From: Pseudisothecium myosuroides | Taxonomy: Eukaryota; Streptophyta; Bryopsida; Hypnales; Lembophyllaceae | Direction of reading: 5' to 3' | Length of the DNA stretch: 64,000 bases | Assembly (NCBI GenBank): GCA_951799445.1 | Contig: OX637297.1 | Coordinates: 5,394,001-5,458,000 of the forward strand | In this document: positions 53,400-64,000 of the stretch, piece after piece | Position numbering within the stretch: the first letter of the stretch is position 1 | Layout: each line of letters opens with the position of its first letter | Notes under the pieces: generated by a model | What the model saw: the letters and a program-made list of their open reading frames with translations, nothing else | Told to the model about the DNA's origin: nothing | Database searches by the model: none | Position numbers and translations under genes: made by a program

Positions 53400-55180
53400 A
53401 TCTCCAGATCCATAGGAAAACATCAGGGGATTTCACTACCTCTTTATTTCTGGACTATTGAAAGTCCAAAAGTAGTTAAATATGGCATAACTATTTTGCT
53501 CATGACTTGGTGTCCAATAGGGAACATAGTATGAATTTATATACCAAAACCACTAAAACAATAGTGAACTGTAGTTTGCACAAGGTGCTACGACTACCTT
53601 CAGCTCCCATTTTAATGGAAATTGTACTTTATATTCTTACACCCAACTACCCTCAACTTAAAATTACTTCGACTCAATTTCAATTTCTTGGCCTATAAAT
53701 GGACAATATTATTTTGGAAGGGTCCATTTTAATGAATATGATGTTATAACTATTTTACTGTAGGAGGTAGACAATGCAAATTAATAGTTAGAATACACAT
53801 TCAGTAAGCTTGCAATGTACGTGCCAAATGAGCACATACAATTCCAATAGTTGGTTGAAAATATTGCACCACGTTGGACAAAATATAGACTGACTAACTA
53901 AGAATTTGTTTAGTTGTAAGGATGTTTGAATTGGAAGCTTTTTACCGTAATTAATTGAGAGGGACACAATGAAGCAATTGGGGTGACAGTTGTTCTACAT
54001 TCAACTGTAAGTACTATCATTGAAGCTAGTATCAACCATTTGCATCTGTACACAGTTGTTTGCGTATATTTTGAAGTCTATAATTGATGATCACTGTGTT
54101 GATTGAATTGTCTCTCTTCACCACACTTTAACTATTGATATTGGCCCAGCGTATTGTAGTCAGACACTTATCATGTCATTGAATGGTAAATTTTACAAGA
54201 AGCAGTCAAAAGTCTTCCGTTGCTTCAAGGCGTAAGACTTGGAGATTGCAATGACATAATTTAGATTCAAGACATTGGTCTTGAATCTGAATTGAGGACG
54301 ATGGCAACATCCTTGGGGCATGTAGAAATCATCCAGCTATGGAATAACCTATAAGTTCCAGTTTCCAAAGACTCAATATACGTACTTGTAATTTCAAAAA
54401 TTTCGTTTATTTGAATGGCTATAAATTGTGATAATAGCAAGTGAAAATCAATGTATAGTAAGGTCTACTTCATTTACAAAATTTTGCATTCTGTTGAGAT
54501 TATGTCAACTTTGGGAGGCCCGTGTATGCTCAAAATTGAATAGAATTTTGAATTTTGAATTGTGTTGGAATCACACTAAAGTATACTTCTTTATAATTAC
54601 AAACACACATATGTAATTGAAAACCATACAAAGAGTTTGATGTTTTCTATACACTATGTACTATCTAGTGTTGCCAACGTTGTGAAAGTTTCAACTTATA
54701 TTCAATAATATATATGAGAAATGAACCTTCACAATTGCTTTAGAGATACTTGATCTCATACCACTTGGATTGCTTGTATGAATTCTTGCTTGTTCTTCAC
54801 CCCATTGCAAAAAAACTTTGATTGTTTTCTAAAGGTTCTCTATGAAATGGTAGGCAAAGTATAAAAGAAATCCAAATTGTTGTATACTTTGAAATTATTC
54901 ATTTTTCACTTATTATTAAGCTGAAGTGCACTTCGTTTCAATTCCAACGTAATTTGCAGTTCCAAAATCGGTTCATTTTATGCTAGAGCTTCCTAAAGTT
55001 GTTGAACTTTCTAGTGAAAACTGACTGAAAAATTTGTAAATGAAGTAGACCTTACTGTACAATCAAATGACAATGTTAGCTAGTATAAACTAAAAGCGCG
55101 TAGAAGGAAAACTTCATATGAAGCACAGTAGATTCTAAATCCACAAGACATTTTTTGGATGGCATATTACCCTGCACATC
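53400..55180. other. no gene seen; AT-rich spacer
   Basis: Only short frames of poor composition. GTAGACCTTACT near 55050 and its complement AGTAAGGTCTACTTCATTTA near 54458 form a long-range inverted pair, suggesting a decayed element of about 600 bp between 54440 and 55070. Confidence 0.35.
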
Positions 55181-55189
55181 TGGGAATTT

Positions 55190-56450
55190 TCATAGAATGC
55201 CGTATTACTGCACACATTGTGAAAATCTCCTAATGGCCTATAACCACATGCATCAAGAGATTTTCATCTAAATGGTGTATTTCCTACTCCCGCGCACATC
55301 CGTAGATCTTTTTGTTGATGCCCTAATCTCACGCATTGGAAGATCCCCCTATACTTCTCTAGTAGGGTTTCATAGTAGACATCATTGTCAAATCTCACGG
55401 TGTCTTATATCAATATCATTCTATCCTTAGCATGTAGTGTCTTCAACTGTGAAAGAGTATCCTGAGATCTCATGATGGTTGGTATGATTATAATACCACC
55501 GTAGACACATAGAACCTTCAGTTGCAGAAGAATATCATGAGATCTCACAATACTTGGTGTTGTTGTAGGACCTCCATAGACGCATAATAGCTTCAACTGT
55601 AAAAGAGTATTGTGAGATTTTAGAACAATTGATATTGTTATACAACCACCATGCATGCTTACTAGCTTTAGCAAAAAATGAGTACGTACCATGAGATCTC
55701 ACAATAATAATAGAATTCCACCTTTGACACATTGTAGCTTCAACTGTGAAATCACAAGAATTGCAAGATCCCACAATCGATGATATTAATAGAGAACTAC
55801 AACCGACACACAATACATACCTTTAGTTGCAAGATAGGACCGTCAAATCTCACGGTTGCTTATATTGATATCCTACTAGCCTTGACACATGGCACATTTA
55901 GCAACAAGAAAGGACCATGGGACCTTACAGTCGCTAATAGGAATATCCTACCACCCACAACACATAGTACCTTCAGTTGCAAAGTAGGACCTTGAGATTC
56001 CACGGTCGCTAATATGAGTATCCTACCACCCTTGACACATAGGACGTCCAGACGTAAGGTAGAACCTTAAGATCTCTCGGTCACTGATATCAACATCTTA
56101 CCACATTGGAACTTGACCTAAAAGATAGGACCTTGAGATTGATCTCATGGTTGCTAATATCAGTGTTCTAGTACACTAGACACATAGTACATTCCATTGA
56201 AAGATAGGATTGTGAGATCTCATATATGGTCACTAATACCAAAGTCTGACCACCCTTGAGACATAGTACCTTCAACAAGAAGAGAAGATCGTGAGATCTC
56301 ACGCTCCCTGATATCAATGTCCTACCACCTTCAGTTCATAGTTCCATCATTTAACAGAGAAGACCATGAGATCTCACAGTTGTTGATATCAATGTCCTTC
56401 ATATAGTACCTTCAGCTACAATATAGGACCATAAGACCTCACGGCCTGTT
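55190..56450. repeat. minisatellite of about 70 bp built on GTGAGATCTCAC
   Basis: About 17 units, each with a GAGATCTCAC core (for example ATGAGATCTCACAATA near 55538, CATGAGATCTCACAATAA near 55690, CGTGAGATCTCACGCTCC near 56289, CATGAGATCTCACAGTTG near 56366) followed by GCTAATATCAATATCCTACC, ACCCTTGACACATAGTACC and TTCAACTGCAAGATAGGACC-like text. The core is conserved better than the spacer. Frames over it are repeat translations. Confidence 0.88.
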
Positions 56451-56589
56451 ATCCATGCAAAATCCTTACCTAATGAAACTTGATCTAAAACGTCATCAAT
56501 CTCTAACAAATCTTTAGAAGATTACAATTTAAAAATGCTAATGCATAGCCGTCATTTTAACCATTTTGTGTGATATAGTGCAATGAAGA

Positions 56590-57150
56590 TGTCTTATGTA
56601 TATGGCTAGAGGAATACTTGCCTAAGAAACTTGCAATAATCATGGACACTTAGGTGCATACGTTCCAATACACTGGTGATCATCGCCTAGGAGTAGTTTT
56701 CTGATGTGACCACAGAGTTACAGCTTGGGGTATTGAGCAAAAAGAAAGGCAAGATGGAATTATTTTGATCCTTTCCAAACTAAAATACATGGACAAAGTT
56801 CACCCTACGGTGAGGTTGAATGTGTTGGAGTAGTAGGGACTCAATAACTGCACTATTTTTTTTCTGATTCTTGAGAAGATACCAAAGTTTGATGAATCTA
56901 AAATATATGGGATCATTTTCGATTACGAAAGCTATATCTGGATATGTGCAAGACCGTCATTAAGAGGGGAATGTTGAACTCCAAAAACGATTTGCATTTC
57001 TTTACTCTCAAGGAAATGAAGACGGAATGGAACATCATTGATGAGGACCGCCACAAATCCAATCCTTCAAAAGCAATTGTGGGAGTAATACCTCTAGGCT
57101 CCAGGGCCGTCCCCAAAGAAAAAAGCGCAAAAGTAAAAATCTATTGTTGA
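56590..57150 (+). pseudogene. decayed coding remnant, 5' part of unknown gene D
   Basis: Fragments such as WGIEQKERQDGIILILSKLK then YMDKVHPTVRLNVLE and GIIFDYESYIWICARPSLRG look protein-like but are broken by stops and frame changes. Not recognised. It is placed with the gene downstream on position only. Confidence 0.3.
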
Positions 57151-57579
57151 AGCACCAACGAACAATATGAAAATTGAAGTCAAAAGGAAAGACAAGAAGG
57201 CCTTACCTTAGTCTTTACAGATGTGTGAATATGATGGAAACTAAAGTAAATAAACTCAAATTGACTCAGATGAAAGCAATGAACACGCTCTACAAGTCGA
57301 TGTTCAAGCTCGTGTTCAAGCCAATGTACGCATGGGGGAAGAAGCCATTGGTTGGTGCTTTTGGTGACCCAATACACATACACTACAAGTACCTTTACAA
57401 AGCTCTAGCAGGAAGATTTGTATACAAAAAAATTAATAAGAAGCACTAGGATGGGATAGAGTACCAAATTTGCATCAATGCGGACTACCATTAGAAGGGA
57501 TTTGGGGCCAAGAAAGGGTCGTTTCAAGCCTGTTCCCCAATTTGTCCCCATGCTGTGAAAAGTAGTATGGGCTATCAAA

Positions 57580-57668
57580 AAAATTTATTTTCAAAAAAAA
57601 AAAAAAAAAAAAATTCTTTCTAAATCTCATTTTATATAAAAAAAAAAGAATTAAAAAAAAAAAAAAAT
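57580..57668 (+). repeat. A-rich tracts
   Basis: Two runs of about 18-22 A separated by TTCTTTCTAAATCTCATTTT and a third shorter run. They may be low-complexity intron sequence of gene D or a remnant poly(A) tail of a retroposed sequence; no target duplication was seen. Confidence 0.6.
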
Positions 57669-58216
57669 CTCATGTGGCCGAAGTTCGGCCATATCACCCT
57701 GTTGCGGTGGCGCAGTTCCAGCAATCGGGAACTGGGCAAAACTTGTAGAGAATTTATGGGAACTCGTGGCTCTTTAAAGGGCCTGAATTCTCTCTAATGA
57801 AGTCTGCAAACAGATTTATTACTGTTCTTCCCCTGAAGCGCGGTCCTTGTGGTGAGAAAAAAGTGGTTGATTACTGGGATGCTTGTCCCAAAAGAGAATA
57901 TCTTACAACCACAACGCACTATTGGAGAATTGGCGGACAACCCACTGTCACAACCCACAAGAAAGTTGTGGAGAGCGGCAAGATTCTTGACTATGATAAG
58001 GATACGGCCTCCACCTTCAACATTATTCCAATGTGGGCACCTAAAGCAAACTTGTTGGAAATAATGCACCTCTCTAAGGTACTAAACCAAAACATTGCTG
58101 GTGAGCAGAAGTAACCGACCTTCCTAATGCAACTTATATACGCTCAACTAAAGTGGAGGGATATGGGAAGCCTGCAACCATCCATCATAGGAAGAGCACA
58201 CTTGAAAGAATAGCTT

Positions 58217-58384
58217 GTAAGTATTCCATTTATTTGTTTTTGTTGGTGCTTTGAGTTCAATTTTTGTTGGCCGCAACAACAATTGTGAGATCTCACAATG
58301 CTTGAATGAGGTAATAAAAAATTCTTTCCCTCTTTGATGTTGGCATCTAATAGTTTTTGTGTTTAAATGAACCGGCGTATCCAG
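58217..58384 (+). other. probable intron of gene D carrying an 18-bp perfect palindrome
   Basis: The donor GTAAGTATT at 58217 is a strong consensus; the acceptor is probably CCAG at 58384 or CACTAG at 58406. ATTGTGAGATCTCACAAT at 58282-58299 is a perfect 18-bp palindrome of the same family as the 55-56 kb array. Confidence 0.5.
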
Positions 58385-60136
58385 TGATGTCAACTATCTT
58401 CACTAGTGTGAAGGGCAATGACTCTCCCAAGTTGAGAATTGCGCTTGTCTTCATGGAGAATGACTCCAATGTAAAGAGATGGATTAAGATTGAGAAAAAA
58501 TACCTCAATTATTTCCTACCCCACGATACTTCATTTGATTCAAAAGCAAAACAAAAATCCCTCACACAATTTGATTTCAAGGCGCTCTATGGATTCCAAA
58601 CGGAGGATATTAACTATTTGGTGGCCCTCGTGGAAGCAAAGAAGGTTTGCATAAAGAGTTCAAAGGCAAATTTGGGAATGCACATGACATCTCTCTTTGC
58701 TACAGGTGCTAGGCTGAGGCTAGTGAGGGGCATGCAGAACAAGCTCATGTGCCACTATCGCCACATTTTCTTCCTAGCAAAAGGGTGGAGTAAGTCCCTT
58801 ACACATTAGCAGAGTGGAATGCGTTTGCGGAGGAGAAGATACCCAGATTTCAACTTGAATTTTGGATTACAAAACCATGGCTACAGTCCTTAGAAGGGAC
58901 TGGTTAGTGTTGTGGACAAAAAATCTTAACAAGACGGCCAATCTAGACTAGTGTCCATCGTTGGTGAAGGCAATGTAAGCGTTGTTCTTTAGTGCCCATG
59001 CCAAAACATGTCGTAGAGGAGGTCATTGCAAATGAATTTGCAGACAATCACTTTTGTAAGGTAATAGACCAGAGGAGCTGGAATATCAACACTATCCTTG
59101 CAAACCTTGTTGTCAAATCATGGTGGGGCAAGGATAAGACGCATATTTATTTCTAGTTTCTATTTGAGGTCACAACTGCTAGACCTTGGGCAAAATTGCT
59201 AGAGAATTGTAAGCTGAAGAGACTATTTGATGCTATCAAATACAAGGACACCACTAGGAATTTCTTGAGGGCCTAATCTCTAGCAGTTCTCATAATTAAC
59301 GCTCAAGGATTCCACAACATTATCTGTCACTTGTAGAAACGTGTGGAAGACACCAAGGCAAGGGTCTAGGACTGGCATATCATTACCTATGCTCCGGAAG
59401 TTGACAATGGCTTCTTCACCTCTATTACCAGATGTGCATACAACATCTTCTTTGTCTTTTTATTTGGGTACAGCAAGGGCCAGGATGCAAATAGCTGCTT
59501 CAACAACTTCTTCACCGACATGACTACATCCATGGAAGTAGTCTACCAAGCAAAGGACATAGATAAAGTCAATACTTTCTATAGGCAATGTCCAAAGCCT
59601 TGGCTAATGATCTCCACTACATTATTTGTATTTGGTGATCACATGATTGATAATATGGTGGTTGTGAATGTTCATGGCAGTTCAAAGTTCACTTATCTAG
59701 GAGTGGTATGTTTTGTAACCATTATTCCTTCCTTGAATTTCAAGGCTTTAGTCTTTGCAATCTTTATGAGCCATCTTGATTTGTGCTTCTTGCTTTTCAC
59801 TAGTGGGCTAGTACAAAGTCTTTGGAAGTTGTGGATTATTTGGACGCCAGATCATCAACTCTATCAGTGTCCAGATCGATTTGGGACTCATTTCATCCGG
59901 CACCCCTGTCGCAATGTGAATTTTTGGTTTTTGTAAGTTATCTAAACCTTGGAACGGAAACCGTGATCTGGGATCCGGAATTGGGTAAGAGATAATGGAA
60001 AACCGGAAATTAACTACGGAACGGAATAGGTGACAATCCGGATTTGATCTGAATCTAAACCGGATTAGAATTGGAGCGGATCTGAGTTGGAACGGATTGG
60101 GTCAGGAACGGATTTGGTCATGATGACAGATCAGAC

Positions 60137-60144
60137 TATAAATA
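60137..60144 (+). promoter_or_regulatory. TATA box upstream of gag-like ORF
   Basis: TATAAATA lies 280 bp upstream of the ORF start, in ACTATAAATAGGCTGACC, preceded by GC-containing GGAACGGAT repeats. It fits a promoter for the ORF at 60417. Confidence 0.5.
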
Positions 60145-60416
60145 GGCTGACCAATCCAGTTGCCACTCTTTTTCAAATTTCTTTTGCGGAAATCGCTCTC
60201 CAGCGCATACTTAGCTTCCTTCTCCAGCGATTTGCTCCCTTGTTCTGTGAGTTTGTGTGTGCGTGTGTGTGTGAGGGCGCGCAGCGCTTTAGTGTTTGTT
60301 GCAGGTTTAGAGGTATTCCGGTTGAGATCGGAAGAGCGAAGGTGAGAAACGAGACGTGCGGCTAAGAGAGGGAAAGGTAGCCTCAGTCAGAATCCGGTTT
60401 AGCACAGCTCGTGTCC

Positions 60417-62186
60417 ATGCCTCAGCTCCGCAAGAGTAGAGCAGGGCCGTCCAGTTCCTCCACAGTAGAAGTTAAACTCCGGAAGGTGTGTCTGATTATT
60501 CCAGCAGACGAGAAGGAAAAGGACAACCTAATAGAGGATCTTGCCAAGATGGGTTGCGGAGGACTGATCGATAAACCCTGGGGGTTTAGGGAGGAGCGGA
60601 TGATTCGAGAGCTGTTGGGAAAACTCTCGAATCAGTTCGACAAGACCATCCGCGGAATTCCGGGCAGTTGGACGGAAGAGATGTAGAAGGCCGTGTACGA
60701 ATTCCGGTCAGGAGGTCGAGGGATGGCCACCTCGAAGGAGGGTTACACTCGGGGGAAGTTCCGGTGCACGGTGGACTCGAAGGATGGGCATGCGGTTGCG
60801 GATTGTTTGGACGATCGGCATCGAAACCTTCTACAGTTCCTGGTTCCGATCATCCACCCGGAGAAGCCGACGAGGGTGACCATTGCCATCGGGAACCTGA
60901 TTTTCGGAGCCCTGAGCGGGGAACGGAAAGTAGACTGGGTTAGGATCTTTTCCGATCTGGTCAACCGTCTGATTTCAAAGATTGGAGGAAGTAGGCCGAC
61001 TCCGTTGAGTCCCTACATCTTCCATCTTTACAAGCACAATCAACTCCTCACAGATACGGAGGAGAAGGAGTGGAAGACTCATGAGTCACTCCTGAAGTAT
61101 GGGGAATCGGATTCGGAAGAAGAAGAACAGGAGGAAGTATCCGGTTCCGAGGAAGAAGAAGAAGAAGAGGAGGAGCAACACCGGCCGCAGCACAAGCGGC
61201 AGAAGACGACGCCTCCTCACTGGAGAGGAACCCCAACCCCTCCGGGTGAGACCTCCAACCTTGGGAAGAAACCGGTTTCTGAAGAACCGGGTCCTTCCAG
61301 ATCGGATCCGACGGATCCGTTCAACTAGCTGATCAACATCCTGAGCGATGTGCGAGCAGATTGGACAATGAAGAAGCTGATTCTGAACCAGATCAGCAAG
61401 CTGGTGGGAGCACCAGCGGATAGCAACCTCGCAGGAGTGGTTGCAGAATTCATCTCCAACCCGGATGAGATCCGGAAGCAAGAAGCGGAGATACGACGAC
61501 TCCAAGAGGAGAACGAGTCGTTGAAGACGGAATTGTTGCTCCTCAAGGAGGACATGGCTACCATACGGGAGATGGCAGAGGCTACCCGGAAAGTAGCCGA
61601 GGATGTGAAGGCCACTTTTGGGACAACCGGAGAGGCTGTCACCAAGTCCAAGCTGTTTGACGAGGGAGTCCTCAAGGAGAAGAAGATATCCGGAACCAGG
61701 TTGGTCCGGATCTTGACGGACTACTCCGAGAAAGTGGAATTGGTGATGATGGAAGCGCGAGAAGCTGCAAACCGGATGGAGGAGAGCAGCCGGAAGCTGA
61801 ACGGAGTGACGTTGTCACGGTCGTTCCATCTGTCCGACCTTTCAATGCCCGGGTCTTTTCCGAACGTGGGCATTTAGACGGAAGGAAAGGAGGGAACTCC
61901 CTAGTCAAAGAAGAGTGGGAGGAAGCTCGCGCACACCATCAACTTGGATTCGTCACCGGATCTCCCAGAACGTGAAACCGAGGAGCGGAACCGGAACCTA
62001 ACGGACGTCTTCGAACAACTTGGAGCGGACCCGCCTAGAAGTCCCACACTGAACCCGGGGCAGGATCAAGGTATGGATCTGACCCCAGATCAGGGTGAGG
62101 ATCAAGATCAGAGCGTGGACCAAGGCGAAGACCAAGTTATGGACGAAGGAACGGATCAAGGAGTAGATCCGGTTATGATAGGATAG
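60417..62186 (+). pseudogene. gag-like coiled-coil ORF with four in-frame TAG codons
   Basis: One frame of 590 codons from ATG 60417 (an upstream in-frame GTG at 60411 is not needed) to TAG 62184. Internal stops at 60684, 61326, 61875 and 61902 are all TAG. In order: MPQLRKSRAGPSSSS; GYTRGKFRCTVDSKDGHAV; FLVPIIHPEKPTRVTIAIGN then LIFGALSGERKVDWVRIFSD; an acidic stretch and Pro-rich region (61100-61320); a coiled coil (IRKQEAEIRRLQEENESLKT then ELLLLKEDMATIREMAE); then an Asp/Gln-rich repeat tail (DQGMDLTPDQGEDQDQSVDQ). The middle resembles 'putative plant transposon protein' regions carried by some plant retroelements; low certainty. No zinc knuckle, protease or polymerase follows. Confidence 0.6.
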
Positions 62187-63370
62187 TTAGGATTTTAGTT
62201 GTAAATATTTGTTAGTTAGGACCGGACCGGATTGGATCCGGTGTGTCTAGTTTGGATCGGATGTTTTCCGGTCTGGCCGGCTCGGCAAGGACCGAAAGTT
62301 CCGCGCGGACTTTCCGGGCCCCTTTTTGTTGACTTTTGAGTTTTAAAGTGTATATTAGTCAGTCTCTGCGAAGGAGACTAGGAGTCTTTTCTCTTGAGTT
62401 TTTGTGTGTTTTCTATTGACTTCTTGTTGTACGTCTCTCCCGCGCGTGGCAGGGTTGTTTTGGTGAGGAGTTAGGAAAATGTATGCAGATTCTGGAGAGA
62501 TTTCTCCCCTTAGTGCATTTGTTTTGCTCTTATGTGCATGTGATTGGGTATTCTAAGTGTTGGGAGCGGATTTCAGTTCCTCAGCGCCTCTACAGTTCAC
62601 GATTCTGGGCGAGAAAACCGTTGTTAGGCTAGGCGGATAGGGAAGGAGTCCTTAGTCACGCTAGAACTCCTGGATAGGAAATCCGGTTGAGTCTCTGATC
62701 TCCCGTGAAGTCTCGCTGCCCTAGTTGGTAAACGGAAGGACTTTAGTCGATGTTGGAACGGATGAGTTCGCTTGTAACCACCTAACTTTGTACGGGAGGA
62801 CACTTGGCATCAAGGTCGTTGTAGTATGAGAGGATCGTACGGGGGGTCTTTGTGTGACCTGCAACCCGGATCGCTGTCTGGATTGCTGTGAGAGATCAAA
62901 CCGGATCCGCGCTAGTGTAGGAAGTAGTGAATTAGAGAAGTGGATCTTCAGCCACCCAAAGTCACGGAAGGAGTGGCGGGCCTGCCACTCTCAAAAGCAA
63001 GCGGCGAACCCTCTGATGGTGAAACAGAGGCAAAACTAAACCGAAGTAGAGTGAGAGTACGTGTGCGAGGACCGGATCGGATCGGTCTAGAGGAGTTCCA
63101 GGATCTGAAGTTGAAGGATCCTAGGTTGTGGAAGATTTACAGGACCAAATAGCTTGACAGGTCGGAAGAGATAGAGAGAGGTCTGGTCGTTGTTTTCGGT
63201 GTGTTGTTGTTTCCGGTTTTAGATCTAGGACCAGAAAGTAGAAATTGGATACTGGTTGAGCTTAAGCTGGGAATAGAGCTAGACACTTCACAGAATCTCG
63301 TGGGTTCGATCTTTAGAGTCATTTTGTTATGCTTTAGAGTGGTTTTTGGGAGTATAACAGGGAATTCACT
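62187..63370 (+). other. 3' part of the inserted element, no gene recognised
   Basis: GGACCGGA/GGATCCGG-rich for the first 150 bp, then untranslated-looking sequence. Short frames at 62854-63152 are not convincing. Confidence 0.4.
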
Positions 63371-63374
63371 TACT

Positions 63375-64000
63375 CTGTGCTGCGACAACCCCCATCTAAA
63401 AATGAGGTGGACCAGGAACCCCTTGATGAAGACATTGAGAACCTTAGCGCAACTTTTGAGGAGACTAAAGATGATCCTAATCAATTGTACTCCTTATATA
63501 GCAAAGAACCAGTGACCCCCCCCTTGTGACAAAGGCTGGTTAATTTCTACTTGCACCGTGAGATCTCACAATTCAGGCAGACTACATTTGTTCCATATTT
63601 AGGGCATCACTTTTAACTTAGTGGCTTATGTAAATTGTTGTAGGAGAAGTCTCTAGAGCTGCAAAAGCGGCCTAAGAAATTGAAGAATCCGACCACCAAA
63701 CAACGTTGTCAAAATGTTACATTTTTTTAGCAATCTAGGAAAGAGAAGACGGCTAAAACGACCAAGAAAAGGGGTTCACCATCAGCGTGGGATTGGAGGA
63801 AGTCAAGCCTTAGGATGATGAGACAACAGAGAGGATAGTGGATGTTTTGCATAGGTCTTCTAGCACATCTAACATTCTTCTTAATTCTGGACTTGTACAT
63901 ACAAAAGAACGGGGCCGTAGCATATCCTCCCATAATCCTTCAGAGTACACCACGAATGTGGTACAAAATCCGGAAGCAAGGGATGCGGCAGCCATTTTAG
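63375..64000 (+). pseudogene. unknown gene D, downstream exons
   Basis: PPSKNEVDQEPLDEDIENLS then ATFEETKDDPNQLYSLYSKE is coding-like up to a run of eight C (63517) that shifts the frame before TPPLVTKAG; intron 63539-63643; then EKSLELQ... in one frame and DDETTERIVDVLHRSSSTSN, ILLNSGLVHTKERGRS and NVVQNPEARDAAAI to the window edge in another. Linked to 57.1-59.9 kb by position, exon style and shared intron motif. Confidence 0.45.
63539..63643 (+). other. 105-bp intron of gene D with GTGAGATCTCAC
   Basis: GT at 63539 and AG at 63642-63643 join coding-like sequence on both sides. The 12-bp palindrome GTGAGATCTCAC is at 63558-63569. Confidence 0.55.

Larger units (their letters stand above)
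57150..59940 (+). pseudogene. unknown multi-exon gene D, main part
   Basis: Coding-like segments in order: MKIEVKRKDKKALP and QVDVQARVQANVRMGEEAIG (57166-57360); MKSANRFITVLPLKRGPCGE then KKVVDYWDACPKREYLTTTT and HYWRIGGQPTVTTHKKVVES (57797-58112); LRIALVFMENDSNVKRWIKI and SLTQFDFKALYGFQTEDINY (to 58807); then, in one frame with TAG, TAA, TAG, TAG stops, NLVVKSWWGKDKTHIYF, LLENCKLKRLFDAIKYKDTT, DWHIITYAPEVDNGFFTSIT then RCAYNIFFVFLFGYSKGQDA (to 59705); after a 98-bp intron (59706-59803), WASTKSLEVVDYLDARSSTL then SVSRSIWDSFHPAPLSQ. I do not recognise the family. Probably a mobile-element protein, given its setting and decay. Confidence 0.5.
59941..63370 (+). mobile_element. insertion of about 3.4 kb with gag-like ORF (boundaries approximate)
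   Basis: Gene D coding stops making sense after 59915-59940 and resumes near 63375 (PPSKNEVDQEPLDEDIENLS), so the interval between is inserted. It is rich in GGATC/CCGG words unlike its surroundings, carries a TATA box (60137) and one long ORF. A TGTGAATT at 59917 and AATTCAC at 63362 could be element ends, but LTRs and a clean TSD are not visible. A retroelement derivative is likely, not shown. Confidence 0.45.

Noticed and set aside
55190..56450. CRISPR-like array (short palindromic repeats at regular spacing)
   Set aside because: The spacers are themselves repeated copies, the repeats diverge, and the window is nuclear DNA of a plant-lineage organism. It is a minisatellite.
60320..60337. 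AGATCGGAAGAGCG, identical to the start of a common sequencing adapter
   Set aside because: Only 14 bases match, and the sequence on both sides reads as continuous element DNA; most likely coincidence. Read-level inspection would settle it.

Overview
The window looks like transposon-dense, probably heterochromatic nuclear DNA of a land plant or charophyte alga. Evidence for a streptophyte: a plant-specific B3 DNA-binding domain (minus strand, 16.66-16.98 kb), a plant-type telomeric TTTAGGG run (43.04 kb), Ty3/gypsy gag-protease sequence with a plant-like protease site, and CACTA elements with 3-bp target duplications. The transposase-like families here are ones I associate with mosses, ferns, lycophytes and charophytes rather than flowering plants; that narrower placement is inference. 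I see no intact host gene, rRNA, tRNA or CRISPR array. Almost every coding stretch is a mobile-element gene in some state of decay.

Layout. 0.5-3.5 kb: tandem arrays, including a run of near-perfect hairpins. 3.6-12.2 kb: one broken MULE/SWIM-type transposase gene, split by a 5.2-kb solo LTR (5-bp duplication CCTTA) and, inside its SWIM finger, by a MITE that itself carries a CACTA MITE. 12.7-22.3 kb: minus-strand system with a decayed transposase ending in a Cys-rich plus SH3-like region, a B3 exon, a duplicated 3' exon and non-coding DNA very rich in GTAC. 23.1-27.2 kb: decayed gypsy gag-protease without a polymerase. 28.2-29.6 kb: non-autonomous CACTA element (TSD AGG). 30.5-31.9 kb: decayed unknown frame with an internal duplication. 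33.2-41.1 kb: minus-strand DUF7869-like transposase cut in two by a second 5-kb solo LTR (TSD CTCGC). 43.0-45.0 kb: telomere-like run followed by a satellite of about 179 bp. 46.1-49.6 kb: third, inverted, 5'-truncated LTR copy. 49.6-52.0 kb: plus-strand DUF7869-like gene, the least damaged gene here, with a 165-bp intron. 55.2-56.5 kb: minisatellite built on the palindrome GTGAGATCTCAC. 57-64 kb: unknown multi-exon pseudogene interrupted near 59.9-63.4 kb by an element with a gag-like coiled-coil ORF.

Most striking: (1) solo LTRs of 5.0-5.2 kb with clean TSDs landing in transposase genes; (2) different transposase families sit in non-coding DNA marked by different short palindromes (GTAC; GTGAGATCTCAC; TTCAGGTC/GACCTGAA), and some of these lie inside introns; (3) a B3 exon and a transposase that share a homologous 3' exon. 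Many in-frame stops look like C-to-T changes on either strand (CAA/CAG/CGA/TGG to stop), as expected for methylated, silenced elements.
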